DNA of 64,000 nt from Oreocharis arfaki (Eukaryota > Chordata > Aves > Passeriformes > Paramythiidae). Below the pieces are notes generated by a model, which saw only the letters and a program-made list of their open reading frames with translations, did not search any database and was not told the origin of the DNA. Shown one piece after another: positions 30,841-45,700 of this stretch; the stretch's first letter is position 1; the number at the start of each line of letters is the position of its first letter. The position numbers and the translations under genes are program-made. The stretch spans positions 186,001 through 250,000 of the forward strand of contig VZRR01007600.1 of NCBI GenBank assembly GCA_013398015.1, written 5' to 3'.

Positions 30841-33344
30841 ATGTTCTCCTGCCCCATGTAATTTCTCTCTGTTTCACCTTGTTTAAACCTCACGAAATCC
30901 TGGTAGTTTTCACATCCCTGGTCCCGCTCAGTTGTCACTGATAAGTTTTAAACCAAAGTTCCCGGCTAATTTAGCCCTTGCTATGTGTTTTTGGTCTGTC
31001 CGGTAATGTTGCTGTTCCAATAAATGGCCTGTATTAGGAAAAATAGCGATAACTTTATAATTTATGCATAGTGTAATCTGATCATAATTATAGTGGGAAA
31101 ATAGTGGAATTTTTTTTTTTTTCCTCCTAAGACAATCCTGGTTTTGATCCTCTGTATTTCCTGTTTGGAGTTGCCATCTTCCCAAATCTTGGAAGCCTAT
31201 TCTCTTGAGGAACTGACAGCAGCCTCTTGCTCGCAGGCTTTGTTTATTATTACTATCTTACCTTTTGTAACTTTTATCACAAGTTCAGACTTTCTCTGCT
31301 TCACTTGTTACAGGGCACTAAGCTTTTTCCAAAGTTCTCCTTAGTGAAACTGAAGATTGATGCATTTATGGTCTTAGTGTAAATGCCTAATTTATTTTCC
31401 CTATTTGTTGGCACCTGGACTTTGCTTTATAATGCTATATTGTAGAGGGAATAGTTCTCTACTATATTTGTGTTCTGTCCTTGCACCTTTCAAAACAGTG
31501 CAGTGGTCGTCAGAAGTTAAATGACTTATTTCTGTTACCCTTTCCTCTGTACCCAGCTTTGCAAGCCGTATTTTTCCATCAGGTGGATACCCGTGAGCCA
31601 GCTTTGTCTTCTTGAGAAATATTCATCAGATTGTTAATATGGACTTTAGCAAGGGCCCCCACAAAATCAGGAAAATGCCTGTGAACTTTTCTTTGTGAAT
31701 ATGTATTTGCTTCTTTTTGAATAAAACTAAACTGTTGGCTAACTATGATGATGCTTTATAGAACTGGATGTTTTAAATCATAGTCTCATTCAGGATGGAT
31801 GAGGTCCCTGGTCCAGTCACCTACTCAAAGCAGTGTCAGTGCTGACTTCAGAGCAGGTTCCCCAGGACTTTGTTTATTTAAGACCAGGAATATCTCAGAT
31901 GCAGTCACCCAGCCCCTGGGGCTGGCCACTGACTGCTCTCACTGCAGTTGCCATCCATGTGCTTTCTCTTGTTCTTGAAACAATGAAAAAGACTCATATG
32001 GTTCGCATGATCCAAGCAGTTCATTTTTTAGGGTATGTCTGCAAGATAATCAGTGATCCTTATGCATGGAAGATCTTCTCTAACCTTTAAATGTTTAACA
32101 GCATGAATCAGAGGAAAATGTTATGCCCAATTTAAGAACAGGAAAAAACAGGCACCAAAAAGGAAAGTGCTGTTGCAGTTTCATTCTAGATTTTTTTTTT
32201 TACTTTGCTTGTTTCCATTTCTTTTTAACATATGAGTAAAACTTTTGCTATTCCTCACCTCTCTTCTATTCGGATTCTCATTCATGTTCACAAATTCAGC
32301 AGTCTGTAGCTGTATACTATTGGAACTCCAGCCTAACAATATGGCTGTGGGAATTGCAGCTAAAGCTGGCATGTTGCAAATAGTTTCCACACTTGTAGCT
32401 GTGAATGCCAGAACTCCAAAAAGAAAAAATGCTAGGGAAACAAAAAAAAAAAAAGTCAAGCTGAACATAGTCAGAGCTGAAGGCACTAAAACAGGCAAAA
32501 CATAGTATGTTCTTCTAATCTTTTTCTTGGGACCCTCTGGGGAACCTAGCAAAAATGAGGTAAGAACAGGGGAGAGCAGAAATCACACTAGATATTTGCC
32601 AAGAAAGAATGAACATCTGATTGAATTATTTAACTTTTAAAAATTTTGATTGAGAAATTGCATTTTACCAACCTTACCAAAAGAACAACTACTAACTTTA
32701 CCAGTAAGCGGGTGAGAACAGTAACACTTGAAACTCATAAGCAAGTTAATGACCGTTTTTCCTGTATCACAAATTCTCTAAAGAAAATCAAAGCTTTTGA
32801 GCCATTTACTCTTGCAATCTATTTGCATTCTGTATTTGATTCGAGTACTTAAGAGGCATCACAGCTAAAGCAGAATAACCAAAGCTGTTCAGCAGCCAAC
32901 TTCACTTCTACTGGAACTGCGTTTCATAGTTCCATGTTATTCTAGCCATTTTCTTCTGTAGTTTTGCAGAGGGAAGTGATGCAATTCCATGATGTAAAAC
33001 AGCTCTTTCCAGCTTGCCACCAGAGAATTCATTCCAAAGCTGTTTACAACATGTACAGATTAACGTTCCCAAGCAAACTTCACACTAATTATACTCTTCC
33101 TCTTGTTGCATAGATACAAAGCCATCTAGGAGAATTCAGTGGAATAGTTGCTTCCATTGACAGTAAAAAAAAGACATTCGTAGATAAAAAAACTCTTGCT
33201 CTGGAGCCTGGTATTTCCTGCTTTCCTGAAATGCCTGGGATATTTAACAACCATTTTATGAAGGAAGAACAGAGAAACGGAAAGTGAGAGGTAAAAGCCT
33301 TCATGTTTGACTAACAAATGAAAAACCTATATGCCAAACAATCT

Positions 33345-33618
33345 TCACAATCACCAGGACAAGATGAAATGGCCTCAAGTTGCTCCAGGGGAGATTTAGA
33401 TTGGATATTAGGAAAAATTTCTTTGCCAAAAGGGTGGTCAAGCAGGGGAACGGGCTACCCAGGGAAGTGGTTGAGTCTCCATCCCTGGAAGTATTTAATG
33501 GATGTGTTGGAGGTAGCACTTGGGGTCATGTTTGAGTGGTGGGCGTGGCAGTGCTGGGTTACTGGTTGGACTTGAAGGTCTTAGAGGTCCTTTCCAATCT
33601 AAATGATTCTGTGATTAT
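33345..33618 (+). mobile_element. CR1 LINE 3' end
   Basis: Shows the characteristic CR1 3' terminal order: GATGAAATGGCCTCAAGTTG, GATTTAGATTGGATATTAGG, TCCCTGGAAGTATTTAA, TTGGACTTGAAGGTCTTAGA, TTCCAATCTAAATGATTCTG, ending in the short ATTCTGTGATT-type tail. It is 5' truncated with no intact ORF, as usual for CR1. Confidence 0.9.
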
Positions 33619-34095
33619 CATACTTGCATGTCTGTTTAACTTGTGTAATTCATATCCCACACAGGCACCCACCCCACAGCTAGTTAGAAACAGTGTACAA
33701 CATCCCAAGACAAATTACGGACAAATACAACTACCCCTGCATCTGTCATGCCATGAATGTGAGCAACCAGTGGAGAACAGAAAGACCCACTGCTGTAAGA
33801 AAACATTTCCTATTTAAACACTCTTTGCAAGAGGAAATTCGCCTTATGCGCTAAAGGAGTTACCACCATGAGGACGATTCTAAACATCTTCAGTCTAGAT
33901 ATAGGGGCATTTTGACCACAACAGTGTTAAGTCATACAGGAAAGCTGCAGGTGCTTGTGTTTGGTGCAGCCTTTAAATGTGATCATTAACCTTCGTCTGG
34001 AAAAGGATAAATTGTGATCGTCAACCTAAATGAGAGCACTCCTTGGAGAGATTATCCCTATCTTCTTCCCCTTCTTTTACCCTGCAAGAAATATC

Positions 34096-34212
34096 ACAAT
34101 CAGAGAATATGCTGACTTGGAAGGGACCCACGAGGATCATTGGGTTGCAACTCCTGGCCCTGCACAAGACCGTGCCTGAGAGTCACACCATGTGCTTGAG
34201 TAGTTTTCATAT
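34096..34212 (-). mobile_element. CR1 LINE 3' fragment
   Basis: On the plus strand it reads as the reverse complement of a CR1 3' end: ACTTGGAAGGGACCCACGAG, CAACTCCTGGCCCTGCACAA, AGTCACACCATGTGCTTGAG. It is short and diverged, opposite in orientation to the CR1 500 bp to its left. Confidence 0.8.
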
Positions 34213-36211
34213 TATATTCCAAGTATCTAAACAGTGCCTGAAGAATCTAGTTCATACCCCTGATTATGTGGTACGGCACTAGATTTCTCTTTGGAGATAG
34301 GTAGCGAACTTCTTGTTTCAGATGTTAAAAAAAGACATGCACAGTCTTTTTTTTTTCTTCAAAGTAAAGATGTAGAAACCCAGCAATTGCCTTTCCAAAC
34401 CTTGATTCTCTGCAAAGATAGTTACTAGGCACTGCCTACCCACCACATAACCCAACTGTGATAGAGCAGCTGCCGACCTACGGTCTCTGCACCACTGAAG
34501 GAAATTACAAAAAAAAATAACCTGCTAGTAGCCAGAATCAGTAATTACATGTTAAGCTAAAGATAGAGAAACTACCCCACAGGTGCTGCTTTACAGCTCA
34601 CATTGCACAAGCCTTGACAGGACGTTATGCTGATTGAACAGTAAAAGCATACAAAAGTAAAAAATCCTTTTTTTAAATTCTTCAGGCTGAACCAACTTAC
34701 ATTCTCTAAAGATCCAGACTACTCATGCCACAGGATACTCCTTCAGTTATGGATGGGAGGGCAGGGTACAAGTCTATAATAGAGGCAGGCTAATGGGTGC
34801 CACACGCAGCTCGCTCCTACACTTGGCACTCTCTGCTTTATATCCATTCTCATCTGCCACCACCAGAGCGGGCAACACACTGTGAGGGGGAAGTGTTTCT
34901 GCTGCTTCAGCTTCCCTGATAGCTGATTATGGGCAGAGATGAGATCCAGATTTGGCACAGAGACCTGTGGGAGGGTTGAGGGATGGTGGGGTTGAGTAAG
35001 GAAAAGAGTCTCTTTTGGCAGTGGCCAGTTTAAAGACTTTGCTCATGAAACTCAAATTTGCTAATAGGCAAATCATCCTCTTAGTAGTACTGCCCTTACT
35101 TGAGAAGGCAAAACCCTAAATCATATATAAAAACTAATAGTGACTCCATTACACCGTGACTTAAACCCAAAAAGCTTTGCTAAAGATGGAAGCTTTATTG
35201 TTCACTTCATAATCTGCCTAGTGAAAGCTCTTCCCTCTGTGTGGTAAAAGCTTCCATAAGTGCAGGGGAAGGAGGCCAAGCCAGACACAGAAGAGTGGCA
35301 GCAAATGCTCAGCCAGAGCACAGTGTCAGGGGTGCAGCCTTTGTGCTGGGGAGGTGCAGGAGAGTGGCAACACCTGGAAAGCACCAAGTCAGAGAGGGAA
35401 GGTTTCTATTGCTAGGGGAGAAAATGAAATGGAGCGTTGGTATGGCAGCAAAGGGAGGGAAACAGGACTGCAAAACTAGGAAATATGAAAAGCACCACAA
35501 GCAGTCATTCTGTGATACAACTAATCAAATAACAAGAAACCTTTGATTAAACACATATAAATCAGGAACAAAATCTTACAGAAGTGAAACTCTCCTATTG
35601 AAGGCAGTAAAGGTACTTTCTTCCATCACTGAAAAATGAAAATTACAGTATCCTCAAAATATCACCACACTCTGATCCTGGATGCTGCTTCTGACCCACC
35701 TTCCCATTTATTTTCCAATTAAAGTGAATGAGGAACACAGCACCACAGAGTCTAGGAAAAATGCTCCTCTGATTATGCTAGAGGTGAGTCAGCTTTTTAC
35801 TATGGACAGCAGTTCATGAGGTAAGTATTATAAATCCCATGCATGTCAAGACTCGAATTTTCCCCTGCCCCCATGAAATTGTTACAAAAACCTGTCATGT
35901 TACAGAATAAAAAAAAGTAGCATTACAGTAAAAATCACTGTATAGACCACTGACACTACTGAAATACTGCAGTGAATGCAACTCTTTTTCTGCCAGCATC
36001 TTCCACATGCAAGGGAGCAATGCAATTTATTATCTAAGCATCAGAAAAATTGCCAGGTTCTACTCAAATACAACAGCCAGAAGGTTCAAGAATGCTGTAG
36101 TTTGTAAAGATTCAGCTAAAATGATTCAGAGACTTACACATTTCACTGGATAAAATTTTATTGTTTTTATAAAAAAAAGATAGAACCAGATGCTACTTTT
36201 AAATGAAATCA

Positions 36212-36313
36212 TTTATTACACCAATCTGTTTTATAGGAGGTATATATATATTTTATTATTAAGACAACTTCAATAAAATGACTATCTACAAGAAGGGCTT
36301 TGATTGTTTTATT
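36212..36313 (-). terminator. Candidate XPOT polyadenylation signals
   Basis: Three minus-strand AATAAA hexamers (plus-strand TTTATT at 36212-36217, 36252-36257 and 36308-36313) lie about 430-530 nt beyond the XPOT stop in AT-rich sequence. Which is used is unknown. Confidence 0.45.
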
Positions 36314-36745
36314 TTCATGTCACCATACATGAACAAATGAATTTTACGTCTTATTAAAACATTTTACTCCGTATCAAAAATGTACACATTTTAATAACCA
36401 TTGCTATGGTCTGAAGGTATTTTTACATTTAATTCATTTAATTTAAAAAATAAGTGTAATTTCATTGTTGTATGTGTTACAGTGTAAGCTTAAATCATCC
36501 TATACATAATAAAAGTTTGTGTATACAGATAATTTTTCATGTTGTCACATACCTTCATGTCTGAGACACAGGTGGGGAATTCGCATTTCTTTTTGCGGAA
36601 GGTTAAAGTACATACTGATGTGAGCACAAAGCAACATTTCTTAAAAACAAAACCAGTTTGAATGGCACAAGAGTTAGCATTTTTATAAATTAAAAACCAG
36701 AGTTCTGCTTTATGGAAACAGGTACATGAGATTCCAGTACTTTCT

Positions 36746-36772
36746 TCAGGGCTTGGCTCGTTGGAAAAATAC
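36746..36772 (-). CDS. XPOT: XPOT coding exon 24 (terminal)
   Basis: Encodes VFFQRAKP and TGA. Acceptor TCACAG. Only 27 coding nt; the rest of the exon is 3' UTR. Confidence 0.97.
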   Translation of the reverse strand, partial: VFFQRAKP

Positions 36773-39700
36773 CTGTGAAAAATTATTTTTAAAAAAATTA
36801 AAACAAAGGAAATATAAGACATGGAATGCCTGAGGCATAAGAGAATTAGTTTGAAAGAGCTAATTTTTGTGTTTAACATACTGGTTAACACATTAAGTTT
36901 AAGGACACGACTTGGGCTATTTGGTTACACTCACACCCTCAAAAATGAGGCATTCTGACATTCTCTACAATTATAGCATCCCATTTTTACTTTTTCAGCT
37001 ATTAAACAAAAGCCACAAGAATATCAAACTACTGAGACAGCAAGGTGCTAAGAATGAGTGACAATTTTCTAGATGAAAGTTTGTTCTTGTTTCTATCTTT
37101 CCAATGAACTGCTTTACTACTTGGAGATTCCCAATAGCTAGAAACTACTAAATAATTCAGTATTTTGATTTTACTTCAAGTCACTACTATGACTGAATTG
37201 TATGGTAAAGTTCAAATGGAACTAAAAGCTATTAAAAAAAATCTTTATACCTTTAAGTAATTTTTAAAAACTTTAGCATCAGGCTGCTGAAGTGCTTGAC
37301 AGAATTCCTGTGAGAAAAAAGAAATACAAACTAAATAAAGCAATAAAACAACCTGAGATATATTCATATGCAAAGCCATTGATATTAGCTTGTATTTTCC
37401 CTAATATACAACTGAAGAAAAGTGTGTTATGGATAAAAACCTGTAAAAGGCTATGACAGTCCAGGTGCATTCTAAGGTAATTTGTTTGGTTGGGGTTTTT
37501 TTTCAAATACAAGACATCTGATTCACTTTTAGCTGAGGAGAATGAAACATGACTATCTACAAGGAAATCGTCAAGTTAAAATTTGAATTAAAGTAGGAAG
37601 ATTGCTGAGACAGTTACATGCACTGGACTTTTTTTTCTACAAGGTACCCTTGCAGTATCTTTATTCCTTATGATAAATTAATCCTATTCTCATATGCAAT
37701 AACTGAGTCAATTTTACTGTGGGATAAAAGGAGGTTAACTCTGTAAATATCCATTTCTCCCCATTTGACATTTAGGATTGTTTAAGAGTTTTCCAAATAG
37801 TTGTTCAGGAATTCCTACCTGGATTATCTCAGGAGCTACTTGCAAAGAAGGCAAATACTCTTGCTGAAGATACTGAATGCACTCAGGACCCTAAAGAAAA
37901 GCCATACACAAATTTTTCAAGCATTTTTTTTACAAATGGAAAAATCACAGCCCTATACTGTATGGTGGTCTACATGACCATCTTACACAGAAGTAATGAT
38001 CTTCAAATGTCTATGTTATTCTCCACTGTTAGCAAATAAAAAGATTTCTCAGTCTTGGCATTAAAGGTTCTACTGCAATTTGGTTGGTATCTTTTGTTAC
38101 ACAGAAGAAAAATGCACTAAAAATTGCACTGAAATAAGAATTACAATAGAGCCAAACAGTTTGTTACATGTCAACTGTAAGAGTCAGTTAATCATAGAGG
38201 CAGCTCTAATTTCACTGACATTTGAAGAAATAAAAAAATTGGGTATTAGTATCTGCCTACTGCTTTACCATACTACTCCCATCGCAAAATTCAGTAGCCA
38301 AGTGCAGATAAACACAGTATTTCTCCTCTTGTAACATTGACTATGTAATCGGCAGTGAACTAAGCACTAATAAAACGGAATGTACAAACCTTTGAGCAAA
38401 ATAAACATTGTGATTAACACTCCAGTTTTTGTTTTCTTTTCCTATATATATATATATATCAGATAACTTTCAGCACAGGAGGGATTACTGCACAAGCTGG
38501 CAGAATACAAACATAACCCAATAGATCTACCAAGGGAAAGTGAATCAACTTTATTAATTCACATAAGTTACCCTGGAACTAGAACATGGTATACACTTCA
38601 CACAAGGGGAGAAGATTTCAGATCACTTTGTAGCAGTAGTGTTTGTCCTGGTTCTGGCCCGGACAGGGATAATTCCTGCAGTAGCCAGGACAGGTGGTTA
38701 TTCTGTACCACCTCTCCAGAGCAGCAGTTCGAGTATAACTGGTTTCTTGTGTGGAGCATTATTTTTTTCACGTGTAAATTGTTTGCTCTTCTTCTAGCCT
38801 TTTATTTATATTGTTGCTGTTATGCCTCTTATTTCACTGCTGTTCCCAGTAAATTGTTATCTCAACCCATAATCTTCATCTTTTGTGCCTCCAATTATCC
38901 TCTCCAGCCTGACACTGGGAGAGGGAACTGAATGGGGAGGGGGGAGTGAGCAAGCAGCTCATGGTTTGGAGTACAGCAGTAGGAACACTGAATTGGGGAA
39001 CATTGTTCCTAAACCATGAGAGAGTTAAAAGAAACAGTATTTGTATTAGTAAGTTACTTCCTTTACCAAAGCTTGTTTTCCTACAGATTTCTTTCTTCCT
39101 TGCTTTTGGGGAAAAACGACTCCTCAGTTAAAACACAATCTCTTCTCTACCAGTTTATAATTTCTTACAGTTTTCTGTAGTTGTGACTTTTACTTGCATT
39201 TGACAGAAAAAGACAGCCTGTAAGTTAAGTGATGTAACAAAAAGTAACATGAACATAGAAACTATTTCATCTCCTATTAAAACCACAATACACTATACTC
39301 TTTTAGGCACTAGACAATGCCAAATTTATTTTTTCCATAACTGTTTTTCATCTAGTCTCCTATACATCAAAATATACTTTATTCTTCACACAGAAGTGCT
39401 CTACAGTACATCACTAATGGCTCTATGTCAGTTTAATTACACACTGGAAAGTGAAAGAATGCCAATTGATTAGTTAAACACAGTAACAAACTGAGCAGAT
39501 TTTCCTCCTTAATGAAGAGTCAGTATTTTGCATTAATTTACCAAGAGGCAGGACTGTGTATCCATGCACAGCATTATGATCATCCTTTCATTTTATGTAA
39601 CAGTACAGTAGGAATTCATCCTAGTAAGTATCTAACTTTTAGAAATTGATAAAACCACTAGAAAGAAACCTGTGACAGTTATTCCCTGTGAAGTATCATG

Positions 39701-42700
39701 AAGCTTACCCTTTTGAGATGAATTGTTTTTAATGTCACAGCACATTCTGATAAAGCCTGAAATGTAATACAGAGCATTAGACTGTTGCACTGGTCTACTG
39801 GTTCACTATTCAACGCTAAAGAACTTAATGAGGCCCAAAACAAGGGCTAGTTCATGCCATTATCCCTTCATTTTCCCCCTCACACAATGCTAAGTCTTGA
39901 CCTTCAAGGTTTTGTTCCACTCTAATCAGAAAAATTTCTGCACAGCTGAATTCAAAATGAACTAGAGAACAGCCAACTCTGTGTGTTCACTTTCACTGAA
40001 CATTAGTTTATAGGTAATGCAGGTCAATGTTAAATACTTAGATCTCCAGCTGATTTTGAGCCTAAGTAAACTACAGAATACACTACCCCAATATTCAATA
40101 ATTAATCATACAGATACAAAAATTTTTAAAAATCCCACAAAACCTAAGGGATTTTATTTCTGAGATGATAATCTTTAATGCCACATGGCTATTGTAGGCT
40201 TGTTAGCTTGAATCTGCCCCGCAAGAATAAATGCAAAAAAAACCATCATACATACCAGTATACATATACCATACATACCAGTACTGTCTGGGCATCTGCT
40301 AAGTCAAACGTTTGCTTCAAAGGTGCTAAGAAACATGCAGGAACAATGTGCTTGTAGACAAAGTCTGCAAAACCTACTGGTCCATCTTTACCTCCTAAAA
40401 AGAAAAATAGTATTTCAAGTTCTATTATTGCTTCATGGGTAGCAGCAAATAGAAAGGAATTCTCGAAAGACATTCTTACCCCAAAGCTCCACCAACTTAG
40501 AAAGAATAATAAAACAAGTCTTCTGTGCAATAGGATCTGGGTAATCCACTGCTCCTTGAATGACAGTGAACAACACACGCTCCACATTCTCTGCACCTTA
40601 AACACATTAAAATGAGCTTGTCACTTCCAATTGCAGCCTAAAATGTTTTGGTACTCTTACACTTTTATATAAATACTGACCTGGAAGACATGCTTCAACT
40701 TCAAAATAGCTCTTTTTTGCACAAATCTCAAATATTTTTGGGAAGTTTCCCCTACGATGCAAGACAACTCTTATTTAGGTTATAAATTTTTTTTTTTATA
40801 TTTGGAGATTTAAATTGCTCTTCTGGCCTTTAACACACACAAAGGTGAGGGCAGTACTTCGACCTGTTTACAAATACAGATTTTCTCCTCTACCTAAACT
40901 TGGAAGAGTTAATTAAAACTCAGCAGCACTCAAGTAGCTAGTCTATCTTGCAACGTATGGCAAGATATTTTTCACACATTTAAAATTTCTGTGCTGCATC
41001 TATGCTTATTCTGTTTGATTCCTTCAAAAATTTCTTGGCCCATTGCAACTACCAAGTGCCTCTTTCAAGAAAGCTCTCATCACTTAATGCTGCTTTTTCT
41101 CTTCCCAGCAGTATTACCACCATTTTAGGACAGGGGAAAGGAATTCTGAGCTCCACTTACCAGATGAGTCACTTTCTATACTTTCTGAAGTCCCTAACCA
41201 TTTTGATGGAATTCAAATAGAAAGAATCAAGCAACTAGATATCTGACTTCAAATTCCCACTACAGAAAGAACTAATTTGCATCTGGCCAGTAAAGGTGAG
41301 GAAAACCTGGTAACTACATATATACCAAGTTATATGATGCCTTCTACCATAGATAAGAAGATCAGGCAACAGTAATAAAAAGTTTACAGGATTTACTGAT
41401 GTGTCCTTCCCAAAACACACACAATGAATAGTGGCAGCTGTGAGTGGTCTTGCCCAGCAGTCTGAACACTGCTATACATTGGTATATATTGTATGATCTC
41501 CAATTCACCAGACAAATACAATGACACATGAAGATGGATACACTGTTCTTGTCCTAATAGACATGGTGATCACATTAAGCTGAAAAGATCAGTAGGAAGA
41601 ATATGCCTATTATAGCTGGATTTCACAACCTCAAATTCCTGTACAACAGGTAATTTGAATCAGGCAAGTTGAACACAGTACTTCCATTAATCCATTCTAC
41701 TGTAAGATAGTTAATAGTACCTGCCAGGAACTAGGCTAATAATTTTAGCAGATAAAATGTAGGTAAGAATAACCACAGTACTATCCTTTGAAAAACTGAA
41801 TTTCTTACCTTGATTAGCTATGACTTCACTCATTCCACTGCCAGTTACTGTCTGCAGAAAAGCAAAGTAACTCCGCCGTAACATCTGTTTTTCTAAAGCA
41901 GCAGACTGGTCATTTTCTTCTGCTGGAAGGAGCAACACCTCAAAAATAGCATGAAGTAGTGGCATAAACATCTGTTGCAGAAAAGGTGAAACCTGTGTCT
42001 GTGAAGATCAGAAGAGGGTGTCAGCTCAAAAAGAGAAATTGAACATTTAGAAGTTAAACTTGAAGGCTTATTACAATTCTCAGCTTAGATTCACTTTTAA
42101 TGTTAGTAATTTCATATAATTACTTACAACAAAGCAAGTTGCATCAGGGTCACCATGAACATTACTGCACCTTGACTTACACAGCACATATTTTAAGCCT
42201 TTTGCACAAAAATAAATAGTCCTGTCTAGCCTCATTTTGAGTAGGAAAAGGTTTTTCAGGATTTTTCATCCTTCTGTTCAGAGAATTTCAAATTTCCTGA
42301 AATACCGTCTCTAAGATGTTAAAACTGGCAACAGGCCAGCTTTTACAGACTGTTTCTTTGAGGATTACTAAAGAAAAAGTTTTCCTACTGACATTACAGG
42401 ATAAACCTGTCACTTACAACACTTTCGGTGAGAAATATATGTAAGGGCACTAAAATAATTATGAATTGAGAAACTGAAGGTGCATGCTATTCAGCCATGC
42501 CCTAGAATTTCACAAAGAGGCAACTCATGTTTATTTCTTAACACTTAAGCAAGATTTTATCTTTTATCTTCTCTTTACTATGCCTCTGAAGTACTCAAGG
42601 TGAGACTACAGAAGCTGGGATCTTTATTTTACCATGTTATAATAAGAACAGTACTGTATCATACAAACTTAAATATTACACCTGAACATGGTATTTGTCC

Positions 42701-45700
42701 AGTCTTGCCCCTGTGACTTTTTTTTTATCTTCCTCATCTTTCACAGACTAATTATCTACTGTTAACCCAGATTGCCTTTAGCATAACTTGCTAAAAGGAC
42801 TAAAATAGTAAGTGTCTTCCTCCCTAGTCTCTTTAATACTTGATTTTTCAAAATTCCCTCTCTACTCTGAAGATTAGATATTCCAGAGGTCCGTCCACAT
42901 GCTATCACAAAAAGCACTTCACTCGCAGCAATTTTAATTTTGCATTCTGCTGGAAAGTTTATTTAAGCCTATTTAAATGGCTTCTTAACCTTTTCACACA
43001 GCAATGAATTTCCCAGACCATTCACAGTGGTGCAATATTCTTGTGGCAGCTCCAGGGAATGGACACAGGTAACACATTAATAGCTTCATCTGCTTCGCTG
43101 ACTTTACATTAGAACTGTTTGAAACTGGGAGGCTCCCAAAGGTTACACTTCAAGAGCCTTTGCTAGATTATCAATTGACAGTCCTACTGCTATTTAATGC
43201 ACATCTCGTGTGCAATTTCCAAACCTCGGCGTTAGTCAACCGACTCTGAACAGTACATTGAGCCTCACTGTATATTTTTATGCAACACCACCGAATAGAG
43301 CTCTTGTAAATCTATAATCCTCCCTATACACATATTTGATATTTCTGTATATCTACCTCCTGGAAATCATATTATAAGAGATGAGAAAATTCACTTCAGA
43401 TCTTGTGTATTTTGTAACATTAGCTTAAAACTTCAGTGGAGGGCATGAAGTTAATCGTGTCAATAAAAAAAATTGTGCTGCAAGTAGTATCTTAGTATCA
43501 AATCCAAAAAGTTAAACAATATAAAATTTTAAGACTAATTAAAGGAAAAACCACTCATTTAATCACTGTGAGTCCAGCAATCTAGGACTGTGATCAAAGA
43601 CAATGTATCTCAATAGCAGCCTTCAAAATACACTCATTTATTAATTCTTAGGGAGAGTTCTAACATATACCTGTTTTTCCGGAACTAGAAAAGAAGATCT
43701 CTCAGCAACACTTTGACCCTGAAAATCTTAAGCAATATCATACCTTAAACTTAGCTGTTATTTGGTTTATAAGAGGAATGAATTCTTGAAGATCTTTTGC
43801 TTCACAATCTTTAAGCATGTGTTCAGAGGCAGAAGGAATGAATGGAAGAACTTCCTCCTCTAGGCAAATAATCATGCGGTGAAGGAAAGTGCGGACACCA
43901 CTTCTCAGAACTTCTTTTTGTAATGGACAACTGAGAGCTGGCAGAAATGTTTGTAAGCAGTCCAGATAAACCTCTGAGCATCCACATTGTTTTACAGTTT
44001 GCTTATTGCTGAAAGCCTTGCTGGTTCGGCTGTAAAAGCACACATCAAGTTTTACATAAGCTCACGTTCCAGCACAATGAAGAAGCAGTAACACAGAGAA
44101 AAAATGCTTTCCAACCCAGGCACTAAACTGCAATACTCCACTTCATGAAATGGGAGCCAGACAGTGGAAGTAATTAACAGAATATTTTGATGTGAAGTAG
44201 CATAACCTGGGTAGCTTTTGAGAATTAAATTCTAACAATTTAGCAACAACATATGATTAGATTAGCTCCATACAATCCTTTGAGCAAAGAAATAGATGCT
44301 GATTCATTATAAACTTGCTCAAATATCTAGATCCAAACCAGACTCTTCTAAAGGGGACTTATTTTCTCAGCTACAAGAAATTCTACAACCGCTGATAATT
44401 TTCTAGGTCAAAAAAGTAGAAAACTCAGTCCCTCCTCTCAGTAAATCCTCTGTATTTCCCTTTTAGTCAAACCAGAAACATACAATGTTACTGTGCTGTA
44501 CCTACCTAGCAAACCCAACAGCATGATTGAGGCAGTCAGCCAGTGCCATCTGTCTGTCCTCATCTTGTGCCATCATCAGTTTTTCTAACAATACTTTGAA
44601 CTTCTCCATCAGTGGAGTCAACAAATTCCTCATCAGAACCTGTTTTCTTTCTGCAGAGTATTCGCTGTTAACTATTAACACTCCAGCTGTTTCATAAATG
44701 AAAAGTTGATCATCACTGCTTAACAGTGCCTGGTAGCCATTTTCCTAGAATGGAAAATTAGAGGCATAATTCACTAAGTGTCTTCTATCAAGGCTGTCTT
44801 CTCAAAGTTTATAGCCTTCTATCCCATCTCTATGCTATATTCGCAGAAACCCACATAAGCAAGATTATTACAATTAGGTACAAAAGAAAGGCGTGCAAGT
44901 GATCTCACACCAGAAAAGCAGGATAATTATTTGTGCTTAATTGTTTGCATGCTAAGCTTACAATTCAGCAAGTACTCAGGCACACTGATGAGTAAGTGCA
45001 AGCCTCACTCATTACAAAAACCTGCTGCAAATACTCACAGGAGGAGAAAGTTCCATCAGGTCTTGTATTCTGTTCAGAACATCTTCAATAAAGGGATTCA
45101 TTTGCTTACTGAAGTAAAAAACAAGTACATAACACTACTCAGAGGCACATGCATTTTTACAGGTTTCAAGATATTTTGTTTAAGCTGGGAAGTTAAACGC
45201 TAAACTACCTCCTCCATATAGGAATCCCCTTTAAATATCAAAGCACTGCTGCAGAAAAATCTGGCTTATGGGTATGATGCTAGTGGTAGGCCAAATAAAT
45301 ACATGGTATAGTAAGAAATAACCATTTCTTTCTTTCCCTCATTTTTTAAAAACATGCATCATTTAAGTGAAGTATTTTGATTAACAGTTGAAAAATAAAA
45401 GCGTGCTGAAATCTGAGCCATCTTTGAGCTTCTTCTGCCTCTAAATTAAATACATGCCTGTGAAATAAGACCAACAGGACAAGACTGTTCAAAGGACTCA
45501 TATATTGAGTAAACTTCATCAATATAAATTCTAAAACTCAAAGATTCAAATTTAGTCAGGAACGGGCAAGAGTTACTCTTTTTGAAAGTCTCCAGATCCA
45601 CCCAGACTTAGCTCTGCTTACTGAGAAAAAGGAGAACAGACATTTATATTGTTGATCAGCTTCAACATCTGATCAAAATAAACGAGGCATGTATTTCACT

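Larger units (their letters stand above)
30850..36200. other. Intergenic region between TBK1 promoter and XPOT 3' end
   Basis: No exon structure or RNA gene is recognised. It contains two CR1 fragments (about 33345-33618 and 34096-34212). The short open frames at 32.2-32.6, 33.3-33.8 and 35.2-35.5 kb do not resemble known proteins; the second is CR1 sequence. Confidence 0.65.

Noticed and set aside
30198..30938. Long minus-strand open frames at the TBK1 promoter
   Set aside because: About half of each is N. The visible parts are GC-rich low complexity, consistent with a noncoding first exon.
32181..32552. Minus-strand 123-codon frame with a hydrophobic stretch
   Set aside because: The hydrophobic run comes from T-rich codons of a poly-A/T tract. 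There are no splice sites or recognisable homology.
33318..33817. Plus-strand frames of 85-93 codons
   Set aside because: They overlap the CR1 3' end, which is noncoding in this part of the element.
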